Positions 1 to 7,653 of a stretch of 64,000 nt of DNA are shown in pieces. Below the pieces are notes generated by a model that was not told the origin of the DNA, made no database searches, and saw only the letters and a list, made by a program, of their open reading frames with translations. The translations under genes and the position numbers were made by a program. The stretch covers positions 248,001 through 312,000 of the forward strand of contig CBDBCU010000005.1 in NCBI GenBank assembly GCA_965203435.1, written 5' to 3'. This DNA comes from CBDBCU01 sp965203435 (lineage in GTDB: Bacteria; Chloroflexota; Dehalococcoidia; Lucifugimonadales; UBA3495). The first letter of the stretch is position 1. The number at the start of each line of letters is the position of its first letter.

Positions 1-110
1 TTTTCCAGTTCGTAGCGGGCCTGGCGAATCAGCCGCCCGCTGGTTTTGCGGTGATGTTCCACGCCGGGCAGGGCAGCGCCGCCGGCGTTGCTATCAGGAT
101 TGACCGTCAT
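1..110 (-). CDS. PaREP1/HEPN-like protein, N-terminus only (runs off window)
   Basis: The reading frame begins at an ATG at 110-108 and runs leftward off the window, so only about 36 residues are visible. A strong GGAGGA ribosome site precedes the ATG. The visible segment RLIRQARYELEK aligns with RLMAQSHYELNK in the next gene (266-805), so the two are adjacent paralogues. That gene shows the PaREP1-type signature described in its own entry; assignment here rests on this short match. A -10-like TACAAT lies at 145-150 on the minus strand. Function is unknown; PaREP1 proteins belong to the wider HEPN superfamily. Confidence 0.55.
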   Translation of the reverse strand, partial: MTVNPDSNAGGAALPGVEHHRKTSGRLIRQARYELE

Positions 111-170
111 AAGTTTTGACTCCTCCGGTTTGCGGTTGGGGCTTATTGTAGTATATTTCCGGCGCCTTTC

Positions 171-252
171 TACCGTCCTTCCCGCTCAGGCGGGAATCCC
201 GGAAGGCGTTGCCCTATGCCGCCGCGGGATTCCCGCTTACGCGGGCAGGACG
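171..252. repeat. R1 inverted pair (divergent copy)
   Basis: Two arms, each a small palindrome of the ATTCCCGC...GCGGGAAT type, face each other across about 20 bp between the two PaREP1-like genes. This copy is diverged (TCCTTCCCGCTCAGGCGGGA and GATTCCCGCTTACGCGGGCA). Confidence 0.7.
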
Positions 253-265
253 TGTAGGAGGATGA

Positions 266-805
266 TTACATCCCCTCCGGGCCATCCTCCGCATCCTCCT
301 CGTCCTCTGGCGGCACAAAGGGCGGCAGGGGCGGCGGATAGTCAATCAGCGGCAGGGCGGCGGCCTCCTCCTCAGTCAAAAGCAACCGCGCAATGGCCCG
401 CTGCTGTTCCGGGCCGGGCGTATAGTTCGGATCCGGCTCCCGATCCCGAGCGGCCAGCAGGAAATCGACCAAGCCGGTTACCCGGGTCAGCCGTTCCCGG
501 ATTTGCCAATCGTGCAGCAAATCCTCGTAAAAGTTGTCGTGGAGCCGGTCGGCGGCATACTGCACATCGGGCAATTCCGGCCGGTCAAACTCGAGGGCCA
601 GCAAGTCCACAATCTGCCGGCGCAGGTTGTGGGAGCCGTTGCGCCACTGCCGGTCAAAGGCGATGGCTTTGACTGCGTGGGCTACGGCGCCGGAGGCTTT
701 TTCCGAGGCTTGCAGGCGGTCGCCCTTTTTGTTCAGTTCGTAGTGGGATTGGGCCATCAGCCGCCGGGCATCGCCGGCGCGGCGGTCGCCGATTTCCGAG
801 AGCAT
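266..805 (-). CDS. PaREP1/HEPN-like domain protein
   Basis: Predicted soluble helical protein of 179 residues. The stretch KGDRLQASEKASGAVAHAVK, about residues 27-46, is the hallmark of the PaREP1 family (helical HEPN-superfamily proteins, role unknown). The C-terminal 25 residues are Pro/Glu/Asp-rich and probably disordered. A start at an upstream TTG (823) is possible, but its codons contain the ribosome site AAGGAG (818-813), which sits 7 nt before the ATG at 805, so the ATG is chosen. A TATAAT box at 848-843 suggests its own promoter. The partial paralogue at 1-110 follows on the same strand. No HEPN RxxxxH catalytic motif is obvious, so a nucleic-acid-binding or structural role is as likely as RNase activity. 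Confidence 0.6.
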   Translation of the reverse strand: MLSEIGDRRAGDARRLMAQSHYELNKKGDRLQASEKASGAVAHAVKAIAFDRQWRNGSHNLRRQIVDLLALEFDRPELPDVQYAADRLHDNFYEDLLHDWQIRERLTRVTGLVDFLLAARDREPDPNYTPGPEQQRAIARLLLTEEEAAALPLIDYPPPLPPFVPPEDEEDAEDGPEGM

Positions 806-894
806 AAGGGAACTCCTTGCCAAGCTTGCGGTGGTTGGGTTGATTATACAACATAGACCAAGAAAAGGGAATTGGGCGGCGGGCCGGACGGTTT

Positions 895-1908
895 TTATGC
901 AGCGGCCGCCGCCATCGGCCTACTGCTCAGCAGGGCCAGGCTTGCCATTACCGCCCACACCGCCGTGGCCAGGGCTATGTGCAGGGCGCGCAGTTCTACC
1001 GGGAAACCCGTCCATACAGCGATGCCGCCAACCAATAGCTGCGCGGCGAATAGGATCAGGCCGGCCAGGGATAAGGCGCGGATGATGCCGTTGCCGCCGC
1101 CGCTTTTCCGGCCGCCGCGCCGTAAGCCCAAGTGCAGGGTGTAGATTATCAGCAATCCCAGCAGGGCGGCTACCAGGCGGTGGAACATATTTACCGCCGG
1201 CAAATGGTCGAAGGGCCAAGTCCAGCCTTGACAGAGCGGCCAATCGGGACAGGCGGCCAGGGCGCCGGGCGTGGCGGTAACATAGGCCCCGGAAAGGATT
1301 AGCAGGTAGGTGGCTAGGGCTGACAGCATGGCCCAACGGGGGAAACGGGCGGCCGCCATCCATCCATTTGTTGCCGTGGATTTTGCAAGGGCAGCCGGGC
1401 GGTTGTCCGCTATCGAGGGGATGGCAGCGGCAGCCGGGCGGCGGTAGGCGGCGACCAGGATCAGCAGCAGGCAGCCGAGGAGGGCTTGGGCCAGGGCCAG
1501 ATGCGCCGCTACGATGTGGCCGGGCAGTTCGGTCAGCACGGTTACGCCGCCCAAGCCGCCCTGCATCAGCAGCAAGACTACGGCCACGGCGGCGGATACA
1601 CTCAGCCACCGCTCCCGGCGGAAACGCAGTAAAGCTACGGCGGCAGTGGCGATGATCAGCGGGCCGACAATCGCCGAGGCGACCAGGCGGTGGCTGTATT
1701 CGATGATGTCGGCGGCGGTCATTGCCGGCAGCAGGCGGCCATCGCACAGCGGCCAGTCGCCGCCGCAGCCGAGGCCGGAGCCCGTAACCCGCACTACGCC
1801 GCCGAGGATTATCAGGGCAAAGGCGGATATTACCGAGGCCCAAGCCAGGCCGCGCAGCCAGCGGCGGGATAGGGGCGTCTTTAGGTTATGGGTTTCCGAA
1901 GTTGCCAA
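895..1908 (-). CDS. ctaA: heme A synthase (CtaA/COX15)
   Basis: Integral membrane enzyme that oxidises the C8 methyl of heme O to the formyl group of heme A for aa3-type cytochrome oxidases. It has about eight hydrophobic segments and two homologous halves. Visible are GGVVRVTGSGLGCGGDWPLC, conserved EYSHRL, HIVAAH, NMFHRL and LRALHIA histidines (heme ligands in the family), and both extracytoplasmic cysteine pairs of the Bacillus CtaA type (C48/C55 and CPDWPLC). The frame stays open upstream to 1998, but those codons translate an R2 repeat. A TTG at 1908 with AGGCGG 5 nt upstream is preferred, giving 337 residues. No cytochrome oxidase genes lie in the window. Confidence 0.93.
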   Translation of the reverse strand: MATSETHNLKTPLSRRWLRGLAWASVISAFALIILGGVVRVTGSGLGCGGDWPLCDGRLLPAMTAADIIEYSHRLVASAIVGPLIIATAAVALLRFRRERWLSVSAAVAVVLLLMQGGLGGVTVLTELPGHIVAAHLALAQALLGCLLLILVAAYRRPAAAAIPSIADNRPAALAKSTATNGWMAAARFPRWAMLSALATYLLILSGAYVTATPGALAACPDWPLCQGWTWPFDHLPAVNMFHRLVAALLGLLIIYTLHLGLRRGGRKSGGGNGIIRALSLAGLILFAAQLLVGGIAVWTGFPVELRALHIALATAVWAVMASLALLSSRPMAAAAA

Positions 1909-1956
1909 GTTGACCGCCTGATGTGATGGGTTGCTGTGCCGGGTAACTGGTTTCCG

Positions 1957-1983
1957 CTCATCCTGAACTTGTTGAAGGATGCC
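1957..1983. repeat. R2 repeat upstream of ctaA
   Basis: One copy of the CATCCTGAACTTGTTGAAGG repeat lies just upstream of ctaA; read in frame it would add the spurious peptide ILQQVQDER to the enzyme. Confidence 0.85.
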
Positions 1984-2000
1984 TTGCCGAGCGTACATAC

Positions 2001-2093
2001 CATGTCATTCCGAGCGTAGCCGAGGAATCTAAAAATCGAGTAAGGAGTCAAGGGCGGGCATTTTAGATTCCTCGGCTATGCTCGGAATGACAT
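2001..2093. repeat. R3 palindromic element (93 bp)
   Basis: Arms CATTCCGAGCGTAGCCGAGG...AATCTAAAA and the reverse complement (one mismatch) enclose about 33 bp. A second copy in opposite orientation lies at 25211-25300 with a related centre, so this is a dispersed mobile-type element. Confidence 0.85.
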
Positions 2094-2200
2094 AGTGGAG
2101 GGGGTTGCGGCTCTGATACCGTCATTCCTACCCCACTCTGCCATCATGCCCGGCTTTATTGCCGCCATTCCCGCCGCTCTCTACCGCTTTTCCCATCCCC

Positions 2201-2324
2201 TACCGTCATTCCCGCGTAAGCGGGAATCCAGGAATCCTTGCCGGCAACCGGCGGGTCTTTTCCGGTACCGTTCGGGATTCCCGCTTACGCGGGAATGACG
2301 GTAGAGAGCCGGGAATGACGGTAG
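2201..2324. repeat. R1 inverted pair plus extra half arm
   Basis: Two R1 arms (core ATTCCCGCGTAAGCGGGAAT) face each other across about 45 bp containing GGTACCGTTCGG-type sequence; an extra partial arm follows to 2324. With the R3 copy and the R2 copy these repeats fill the 1909-2360 gap. Confidence 0.85.
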
Positions 2325-2347
2325 AACGGCCGGAAAATGGTTTTATA

Positions 2348-2370
2348 GCCGCCGGACTTTGTGCTATAAT
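2348..2370 (+). promoter_or_regulatory. extended -10 promoter of ABC exporter
   Basis: TGCTATAAT at 2362-2370 is a perfect TATAAT with the extended TG element; no good -35 is seen. Transcription should begin near 2377, only about 7 nt before the ATG at 2384, and no ribosome site is present, so the mRNA is predicted to be nearly leaderless. Confidence 0.65.
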
Positions 2371-2383
2371 TGCCAATGTTATC

Positions 2384-3334
2384 ATGTCTGACGCGATTCG
2401 GGTAGCTGGTCTGGTTAAGAAATTCGGCTCTTTTACGGCGGTGGATGATATTTCCTTTGCCGTGGGGGCCGGAGAGATTTTTGGCATCCTGGGGCCGAAC
2501 GGGGCCGGCAAGACCACTACCCTGGAAATCATCGAGGGATTGCAAAGGCCGACCGCCGGGCAGGTCAGCGTCTTGGGAATGGAAATTCCCCGGGATGCTG
2601 TCCGCATCAAGGCCCGCATCGGGGTGCAGCTGCAATCCTCGGCCTATTTCAGCTATCTGTCCCTGCGGGAAATCCTGAATCTGCTGGGCAGTTTCTATCC
2701 CCGGCGGCTGGCGGCCGACGACCTGCTGGAACAGGTGGGCTTGACCGAACAATCCGGCCGGCCGGTCAATCAGCTATCCGGGGGGCAACGGCAGCGGTTC
2801 ACCGTGGCGGCCAGCCTGGTCAACGACCCGGAACTGGTCATCCTGGACGAACCCACGACCGGCTTGGATCCCCAAGCCCGGCATAACTTGTGGGATTTGA
2901 TTCGGGAAATTCACGGGCGGGGGGTAACGGTGGCCCTGACCACCCACTATATGGAGGAGGCCCAATCCCTGTGCCAACGGCTGGCGATTATGGATCGGGG
3001 GCAGATTGTCGCCATTGACACCCCGGACAACCTGATCCACCGCATCAAAACCACTTACACGGTCAAGCTGGTAACGGCGGAGCCGCTGACCGAAAATCAG
3101 TCCCTGGCCCTGGGCTGGGGGGCGGCGATCGGATTGCTGAGTCAGCAGGAGGCGGCGGCCGGCACGGTCGAGGGCTGCCCCTATTTGCTGCGGTTGGACA
3201 ACAGCCCGGAGGCGTTGAACGGAATCCTGGAGGGCATTGTCCGCAGCGGTATCGGCTTGAAACACCTGGAAATTGTGCCGGCTACGCTAGAGGATGTGTT
3301 TCTGGAATTGACCGGGAACGAGCTGCGGGATTAG
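2384..3334 (+). CDS. ABC transporter ATP-binding protein (DrrA/CcmA type)
   Basis: Cytoplasmic ATPase of an ABC-2-type exporter, 316 residues. Walker A GPNGAGKTT, Q-loop region VQLQSS, signature LSGGQRQR, Walker B LVILDEPTTGLD and switch histidine TTHYMEEA are all present and intact, followed by about 90 C-terminal residues typical of DrrA/NodI-like subunits. The frame is open upstream through repeats from 2159, but MSDAIRVAGL at 2384 begins the recognisable domain and follows the TATAAT box. The partner permease lies downstream at 3541, separated by about 200 bp of R2 repeats. The substrate (drug, lipid or polysaccharide) cannot be told from sequence. Confidence 0.93.
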   Translation: MSDAIRVAGLVKKFGSFTAVDDISFAVGAGEIFGILGPNGAGKTTTLEIIEGLQRPTAGQVSVLGMEIPRDAVRIKARIGVQLQSSAYFSYLSLREILNLLGSFYPRRLAADDLLEQVGLTEQSGRPVNQLSGGQRQRFTVAASLVNDPELVILDEPTTGLDPQARHNLWDLIREIHGRGVTVALTTHYMEEAQSLCQRLAIMDRGQIVAIDTPDNLIHRIKTTYTVKLVTAEPLTENQSLALGWGAAIGLLSQQEAAAGTVEGCPYLLRLDNSPEALNGILEGIVRSGIGLKHLEIVPATLEDVFLELTGNELRD

Positions 3335-3370
3335 GGTAATTGTCGACACCCCGGATAATCAATCCCCTAT

Positions 3371-3532
3371 CCGCTCATCCTGAACTTGTTGAAGGATGGG
3401 GTAATCCACTATGCTCGAAATGGCATCCTTCAACGAGTTCAGGATGAGCGGACACGGCGGCGGGCATCCTTCAACGAGTTCAGGATGAGCGGATAAGCGG
3501 CGGGTATCCTTCAACGAGTTCAGGATGAGCGG
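3371..3532. repeat. R2 repeat cluster inside ABC operon
   Basis: One R2 copy in one orientation (3371-3398) is followed by three copies in the other (3424-3451, 3465-3492, 3505-3532), the last three at about 40-bp spacing. They separate the ATPase gene from its permease and end 8 bp before the permease ATG. Confidence 0.9.
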
Positions 3533-3540
3533 AAACGAAA

Positions 3541-4611
3541 ATGCTGGCCTTGACTTTTGCCAATCTGAAAATGCTGGGGCGCAACCGGCAGACCACTTTT
3601 TGGGCGCTGTTCTTTCCGCTGATTCTGGTGGTGGTGTTCGGGCTGTTTGATTTCAGCGCTCTGGGGCGGGCGCGGATTGCGGTCATCGACGGGGCGCAAA
3701 CGCCGGCGTCGGAGGAAGTAGTGGCCGGGCTGCGGGACATCGCCGCCCTGCGCTGGGCCGAGCCGCCGGAAAGCCCTATGGCCGGGCGGGAATTGATTGC
3801 CGCCGGAGACTTGGACTATCTGCTGGTCATCCCGGAGGGCTTTGTCGTGGGCGGGCCGGCGGCGCCCATTTCCCTTACCTTGACCGATGCCAACCGGGAA
3901 CGCAATCAGCTGATTTTGGGATTGCTGCGGCAGCGGGCCGGCGCGGCGGTCGCCGAGGAAAGCGTGATGGAGCCGCCGCCCTTGGTAGTGGAACGGCGGC
4001 TGGACTTGCATCGGCCCTCGTACTTTGACCTGGTGCTGCTGGGCCTGGTGGGAATGGGCGTGATGACCAACGCCATCATATCGGTGGCGGTACGCCTCAG
4101 CAACTATCGCAACCTGTCCATCCTGCGGCGACTGCTGGCGACGCCGCTGCCCATCTGGAAGTTCTTTGCGGCGGAAATCGCGGCGCAGCTGGTCTTGGCC
4201 CTGGCCCAAGCCGGCATCATCCTGGCGGTAGGGGTATTTATATTCGGGGCGCAGCTGCCGGGCAATTGGCTGTATCTGCTGCCGGTGGTGCTGCTGGGCA
4301 GCCTGATTTTCCTGAACATCGGCTTTATCCTGTCGGCGTGGGCCAATACGCCGGCGGCGGCCTCCGGAATGGGCAATGCGATAGCCTTTCCGATGATGCT
4401 TTTTGCCGGGGTATTTTTTCCGACCTCGGCCTTGCCCTGGCTGCTGCCCTACGCCGCCGATGCCCTGCCGCTGGCCCCGATGCTGACCGCCCTGCGGGAT
4501 ATTGCCCTGCAAGAGGCGGCGTTGTGGGAAGTGTGGCCGCAGTTGGCGATTTTGGCGGGATGGGCGGCGGCCACGGCGGTAATGGCGGTGCGGGTGTTTC
4601 GGTTCAGTTAG
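3541..4611 (+). CDS. ABC-2 type transporter permease
   Basis: Membrane subunit pairing with the ATPase at 2384-3334. The 356-residue protein has an N-terminal membrane helix (about 18-36), a large extracytoplasmic domain (about 40-160), then five hydrophobic segments (from about residue 162) including a typical ABC-2 stretch MLFAGVFFPTSALPW near 280-295. This is the standard half-exporter topology of the ABC2_membrane_3 group. No clear ribosome site precedes the ATG, because the upstream bases are the end of an R2 repeat (GAGCGGAAACGAAA), so translation may rely on the purine-rich repeat end. Substrate unknown. Confidence 0.88.
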   Translation: MLALTFANLKMLGRNRQTTFWALFFPLILVVVFGLFDFSALGRARIAVIDGAQTPASEEVVAGLRDIAALRWAEPPESPMAGRELIAAGDLDYLLVIPEGFVVGGPAAPISLTLTDANRERNQLILGLLRQRAGAAVAEESVMEPPPLVVERRLDLHRPSYFDLVLLGLVGMGVMTNAIISVAVRLSNYRNLSILRRLLATPLPIWKFFAAEIAAQLVLALAQAGIILAVGVFIFGAQLPGNWLYLLPVVLLGSLIFLNIGFILSAWANTPAAASGMGNAIAFPMMLFAGVFFPTSALPWLLPYAADALPLAPMLTALRDIALQEAALWEVWPQLAILAGWAAATAVMAVRVFRFS

Positions 4612-4628
4612 GGATGGCGGTGCGGGTT

Positions 4629-4801
4629 CATCCTTCAACAAGTTCAGGATGAGCGGATAGCTGTGAGTTCATCCGGCAACGATTTCGGGATGAGCGGAAA
4701 GGCATTGGCGGCGGTGCTGGTTCTCCGGCGATGATTTCAGGATGAGCGGAAAGGCCCCGGGATGTTGCGGGTTCATCCTTCAACAAGTTCAGGATGAGCG
4801 G
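4629..4801. repeat. R2 repeats upstream of cobS
   Basis: Two good copies (4629-4657, 4773-4801) flank two degenerate ones (about 4665-4700 and 4720-4750). The last ends directly at the AGGAG that serves as the cobS ribosome site. Confidence 0.8.
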
Positions 4802-4814
4802 ATAGGAGTTGGCA

Positions 4815-5600
4815 TTGGCGTCCTTTCTGGCGGCGGTCAGCTTTTTAACTATCCTGCCGGCGCGCTGGCCCGGCGGGTTCAGTCCGCAAGCGATCAGCAA
4901 CTCCCGGGCCTGGTTTCCGCTAGTGGGCCTGCTGCTGGGCTTGCTGCTGCTGGGCGTGGAACGGGGGGCGCGGGAAGTTTTTCCCGTCGAGCTGACCGCC
5001 GCCCTGCTGACGGCGCTGCTGATAATTCTGACCCGGGGGCTGCACCTGGACGGGTTTATGGATGTGTGCGATGGCGTGTTCGGCGGCTACACCCCGGAGC
5101 GGCGGCGGGAAATTATGCGGGATTCCCGGGTCGGCGCTTTTGCGGTAGCCGGAGCCGGCGGATTGCTGTTGCTGAAGTACGCCGCCCTGGTGTCCCTGCT
5201 GTCGTTGGACGGGCCGGGCAAAATAGGGATGCTGCTGCTTTTTCCAATGCTTTCCCGATGGACGATGACGCTGCTGCTGGCGGCGTTTCCCTATGCCCGC
5301 CGTCAAGGACTAGGCTCTCCCTTTCATCAGGGCAAAGCGCATTGGGCTACGGCGGCGGCCGGGGTTATGGCGGCGGCTGGGGCACTACTGCTGGGCGGTT
5401 ACGGCGGCTTGGCGCTGCTGGCGGGCCTGTCGGCGCTGGCTTGGCTGTTGGGTTGGCTGCTATCCCGGCTGCTGGGGGGATTGACCGGCGACTGCTACGG
5501 GGCGGCTAACGAGGCGGCGGAAGTGTTGGCGCTGGTAGCAGGGGTGGCGCTGGCGGGATATGGGTGGGTGATTCCGGCTTTCGGGAGGGGATGGTTTTAG
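4815..5600 (+). CDS. cobS: adenosylcobinamide-GDP ribazoletransferase (cobalamin synthase)
   Basis: Integral membrane enzyme joining adenosylcobinamide-GDP and alpha-ribazole in the last stage of cobalamin assembly or salvage. The acidic signature GLHLDGFMDVCDGVFGG and RREIMRDSRVGAFAV (about residues 76-112), and GDCYGAANEAAEV near the C-terminus, are diagnostic. About six hydrophobic segments and 261 residues match the family. TTG at 4815 is preferred to TTG 4809 because AGGAG (4804-4808) then lies 6 nt upstream. No other cob genes and no cobalamin riboswitch are visible, so it acts with genes elsewhere. Confidence 0.92.
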   Translation: MASFLAAVSFLTILPARWPGGFSPQAISNSRAWFPLVGLLLGLLLLGVERGAREVFPVELTAALLTALLIILTRGLHLDGFMDVCDGVFGGYTPERRREIMRDSRVGAFAVAGAGGLLLLKYAALVSLLSLDGPGKIGMLLLFPMLSRWTMTLLLAAFPYARRQGLGSPFHQGKAHWATAAAGVMAAAGALLLGGYGGLALLAGLSALAWLLGWLLSRLLGGLTGDCYGAANEAAEVLALVAGVALAGYGWVIPAFGRGWF

Positions 5601-5632
5601 GGCGGCCTTGCCGAGGTAAAAGCAGGGGCAAT

Positions 5633-5680
5633 CCGGCCCGCCGGCAACGGGGAAATCTCGGTTATTCCCGGCGGGGCCGG
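5633..5680. terminator. GC-rich hairpin after cobS
   Basis: CCGGCCCGCCGG (5633-5644) can pair with CCGGCGGGGCCGG (5668-5680) with one bulged G. It sits between cobS and the next gene. There is no T-run, so it may be a Rho-assisted terminator or an mRNA 3' end structure. Confidence 0.4.
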
Positions 5681-5681
5681 T

Positions 5682-5710
5682 TTGCATTTCCCGCCGGAAA
5701 GGAGTAGAAT
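5682..5710 (+). promoter_or_regulatory. promoter predicting a leaderless mRNA
   Basis: A TAGAAT -10 at 5705-5710 lies 6 nt before the ATG at 5717, with a weak TTGCAT at 5682-5687 and a 17-bp spacer. Transcription would start at or next to the ATG. A purine-rich GGAAAGGAG (5696-5704) also lies upstream, so ordinary SD initiation from an earlier start is the alternative. Confidence 0.4.
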
Positions 5711-5716
5711 AGCGGT

Positions 5717-6262
5717 ATGCTGGGACGAAAAGGGCGGCGGTTTCTGAGGGCTCTGAAAGAGGGCGGGAAAGTTCTGCTGTCCAGCCTGATCGGCGTGCTG
5801 TCCCTGGCGGTGAACTTTTATCTAGTGTTTATCAGCTGGGACTGGAGCAGCCAGTCCTACTATGACTTTTACGGGAAAGTCATCACCAACACCGCCGCCA
5901 CGGCGGCGGTGCTGATTGCCATAGTCATCTACAGCCCGGAGGTGGTCAAGGTGTTTGGAGAAACCTTTCTGGCAAAACGGTTTGCGGCCGGGAAAGAGGA
6001 GGGGTTGGAGGAGGGGGTAGTCAAGGGCCGCGAGGAGGGCCGGGAGGAGGGAGTGGTTAAGGGCCGCGAGGAGGGCTTGGAGGAAGGCCGTGAGGAGGGT
6101 CGCGAGGAGGGCGTAGTGAAGGGCCGGGGAGAACGGGACGCGGAGTTGCTGAAGCTCCTCGAGGAAAGCCCGGAAGTTACCCTTGACCAGCTTAAAGACC
6201 TGTTGCGTAGTGGAGACACGCCGCGCAACGGCAAAGAATCCGGGCAGTCGTGGCCGGATTAG
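5717..6262 (+). CDS. two-helix membrane protein with EEG/VVKG charged repeats
   Basis: No function recognised. The 181-residue protein starts with a basic segment, has two predicted membrane helices (about 18-42 and 56-77), then a conserved stretch GETFLAKRFAAGKEEG and a repeated charged module of the EEGLEEGVVKGREEG type (about 92-135), ending in a helical tail LLKLLEESPEVTLDQLKDLL. The charged repeats resemble the EGREEG tails seen after Rpn/PD-(D/E)XK proteins, but no nuclease domain is present. Two truncated tandem copies of its second half follow (6263-6672, 6673-8562), showing that the 3' part has been duplicated twice. Confidence 0.6.
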   Translation: MLGRKGRRFLRALKEGGKVLLSSLIGVLSLAVNFYLVFISWDWSSQSYYDFYGKVITNTAATAAVLIAIVIYSPEVVKVFGETFLAKRFAAGKEEGLEEGVVKGREEGREEGVVKGREEGLEEGREEGREEGVVKGRGERDAELLKLLEESPEVTLDQLKDLLRSGDTPRNGKESGQSWPD

Positions 6263-6672
6263 CCGGTGGATCTACGCCGGCCCTCTTGAGGTGGCAGTGG
6301 TGTTTGGCGACGAATTTCTGGCAAAACGGTTCGCGGCCGGCAAAGAGGAGGGCTTGGAGGAGGGGGTAGTCAAGGGTCGCGAGGAGCGGGACGAGGAGAT
6401 TCGGGCGGAATTTCGTCGGCTCTTGGCGGGGTTCTGTTGAATTTTGCTGGGGGAAATTTTACCCAAATCGGAAAACTTTCCGAAATCGGTAAAATCCCCA
6501 TAGGAGATTTGTTGCAAATCGGAAAACTTTCCGCAGCGCAACAAATCCCCCCCAGCAAAATTCAACAGAACCCTTGGCGGAGAACCCGGAAACTTTTGCC
6601 GACCAGGTCAAAGACTGGCTGGCCAATGGGGACGCGCCGCGCAACGGCAAGGAATCCGGGCAGTCGCGGCCG
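6263..6672 (+). pseudogene. second copy of the charged-repeat gene, interrupted by a MITE
   Basis: This unit repeats the second half of the 5717-6262 gene: FLAKRFAAGKEEGLEEGVVK is recognisable from about 6313, but the N-terminal membrane helices are missing. The frame is cut at RRLLAGFC-stop where a 143-bp MITE has inserted (6430-6572). Joining 6429 directly to 6581, which removes the MITE and one 8-bp duplication, restores a frame ending KDWLANGDAPRNGKESGQ...PD-stop, matching the C-terminus of the intact copy. It was therefore an open frame when the MITE arrived. Confidence 0.75.
6430..6572. mobile_element. 143-bp MITE sharing the IS6-like terminal repeats
   Basis: Both ends are GGTTCTGTTGAATTTTGCTG followed by GGGG, as perfect inverted repeats of at least 24 bp (6430-6453 and 6549-6572). 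An 8-bp direct duplication CTTGGCGG flanks it at 6422-6429 and 6573-6580. The ends match those of the element at 6807-8542. The interior has no convincing gene; it carries two copies of AAATCGGAAAACTTTCCG (a small palindrome) and arms GATTTGTTGC / GCAACAAATC. It is a non-autonomous derivative presumably moved by the neighbouring transposase. Confidence 0.92.
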
Positions 6673-6834
6673 GATTAGCCGGAGGAGCTACGCCGGCCCC
6701 CTTGAGGGGGCAGCGGTGTTTTGGGACGACGACTTTCCGGCAAAACGGTTCGAGGCCGGCCGCGCGGAGGGTCTGATAAAGGGCCGGGGAAAGCGGGTAT
6801 GCGAAGGGTTCTGTTGAATTTTGCTGGGGGAAAG

Positions 6835-7653
6835 TCACAAACGGAGATTCCCAATCTTTTCCGGCTCCACCATCAACTGCCGTTCCAGGTGATTCAACGC
6901 ATTATTCAGGTACAGGGGGGACGCATCCACCCCCCGAAACTCCTTGCCCAGATCCTCGGCCGCTATTGCCATTTCCCCCGACCCCATAAAGGGGTCATAA
7001 ATCCGTTCCGCAAAGAAACTGGCCGACAAAATTTCCCGCAACAGCGGCAACGGTTTCTGCGTGGGATGGATCTTTTTGCCCGGCGGCACCCGGCTATGCC
7101 GCAGCACATTGCTCGGTACCGTTTCCGTCCGTTTTGCCTGTCCATTAAGGCCGCTAATCAGAGCAGCGTTCCTGCCGGCCAGCATAATCAACTCATGCTG
7201 CGCCTTGAAATAGCTGCCCGGAGCGTCCTTTTTATCCCACACCAGCATATTGCAGAGGCTATAGCCAATCAAACTGACTACATCCTCCAGCGTCGACCAC
7301 ATCCGCCAATCCGTAAAGATATACAGACCCGGCGGATGCGTCACCATCAGCAAAGGCCGGAACATTTCCCGCATCATCACGGTGTAGCCCCGCGCCGACA
7401 GTCCATCGCTCAACAGCAAGGGAAATTCATCGGCCCGCTCGCCGACAAGGTGATAACTTCCGGTTTTTTTCTTGGCGTCCTGCATACCGCCGGAGCAGTA
7501 AGGGGGATCGGTGAACAGCAAGTCCGGCGTCCAGCCGTCCATAAGCCGCACTACCAATTCCGGGTCGGAGTTGTAGCCGCAGGCCAACCGATGCCGGCCC
7601 ACCTGCCAGAGGTCGCCGGGCTGAACGCCAAAATCTCGGTGGTTCTCAATCAT
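6835..7653 (-). CDS. DNA methyltransferase (N4-cytosine/N6-adenine type), IS passenger
   Basis: SAM-dependent DNA methylase of 272 residues. The catalytic motif DPPY (residues 49-52, in LLFTDPPYCSGG) comes before the SAM-binding motif DPFMGSGEMAIAAE near the C-terminus, the beta-class order of the N6_N4_Mtase family. HPTQKPLPLLREIL is also typical. The N-terminal VQPGDLWQVGRHRLACG resembles the linker found in ParB-methylase fusions of phages and plasmids. The ATG at 7653 overlaps the transposase stop as ATGA, with GGAGGGG just upstream, so translation is coupled to the transposase. The stop abuts the left terminal repeat. No restriction enzyme is adjacent, so it is an orphan methylase. Confidence 0.88.
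   Translation of the reverse strand: MIENHRDFGVQPGDLWQVGRHRLACGYNSDPELVVRLMDGWTPDLLFTDPPYCSGGMQDAKKKTGSYHLVGERADEFPLLLSDGLSARGYTVMMREMFRPLLMVTHPPGLYIFTDWRMWSTLEDVVSLIGYSLCNMLVWDKKDAPGSYFKAQHELIMLAGRNAALISGLNGQAKRTETVPSNVLRHSRVPPGKKIHPTQKPLPLLREILSASFFAERIYDPFMGSGEMAIAAEDLGKEFRGVDASPLYLNNALNHLERQLMVEPEKIGNLRL

Noticed and set aside
3520..4641. 373-residue open frame antisense to the ABC permease
   Set aside because: Arg/Gln-rich shadow that starts and ends in R2 repeats; the forward permease has clear membrane segments.
4612..4814. Cobalamin riboswitch upstream of cobS
   Set aside because: Only R2 repeats are present; no B12-box sequence is visible.
6437..6817. 126-residue frame starting in the MITE
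   Set aside because: Begins inside the inverted repeat (MNFAGG) and runs through element and pseudogene without a domain or ribosome site.
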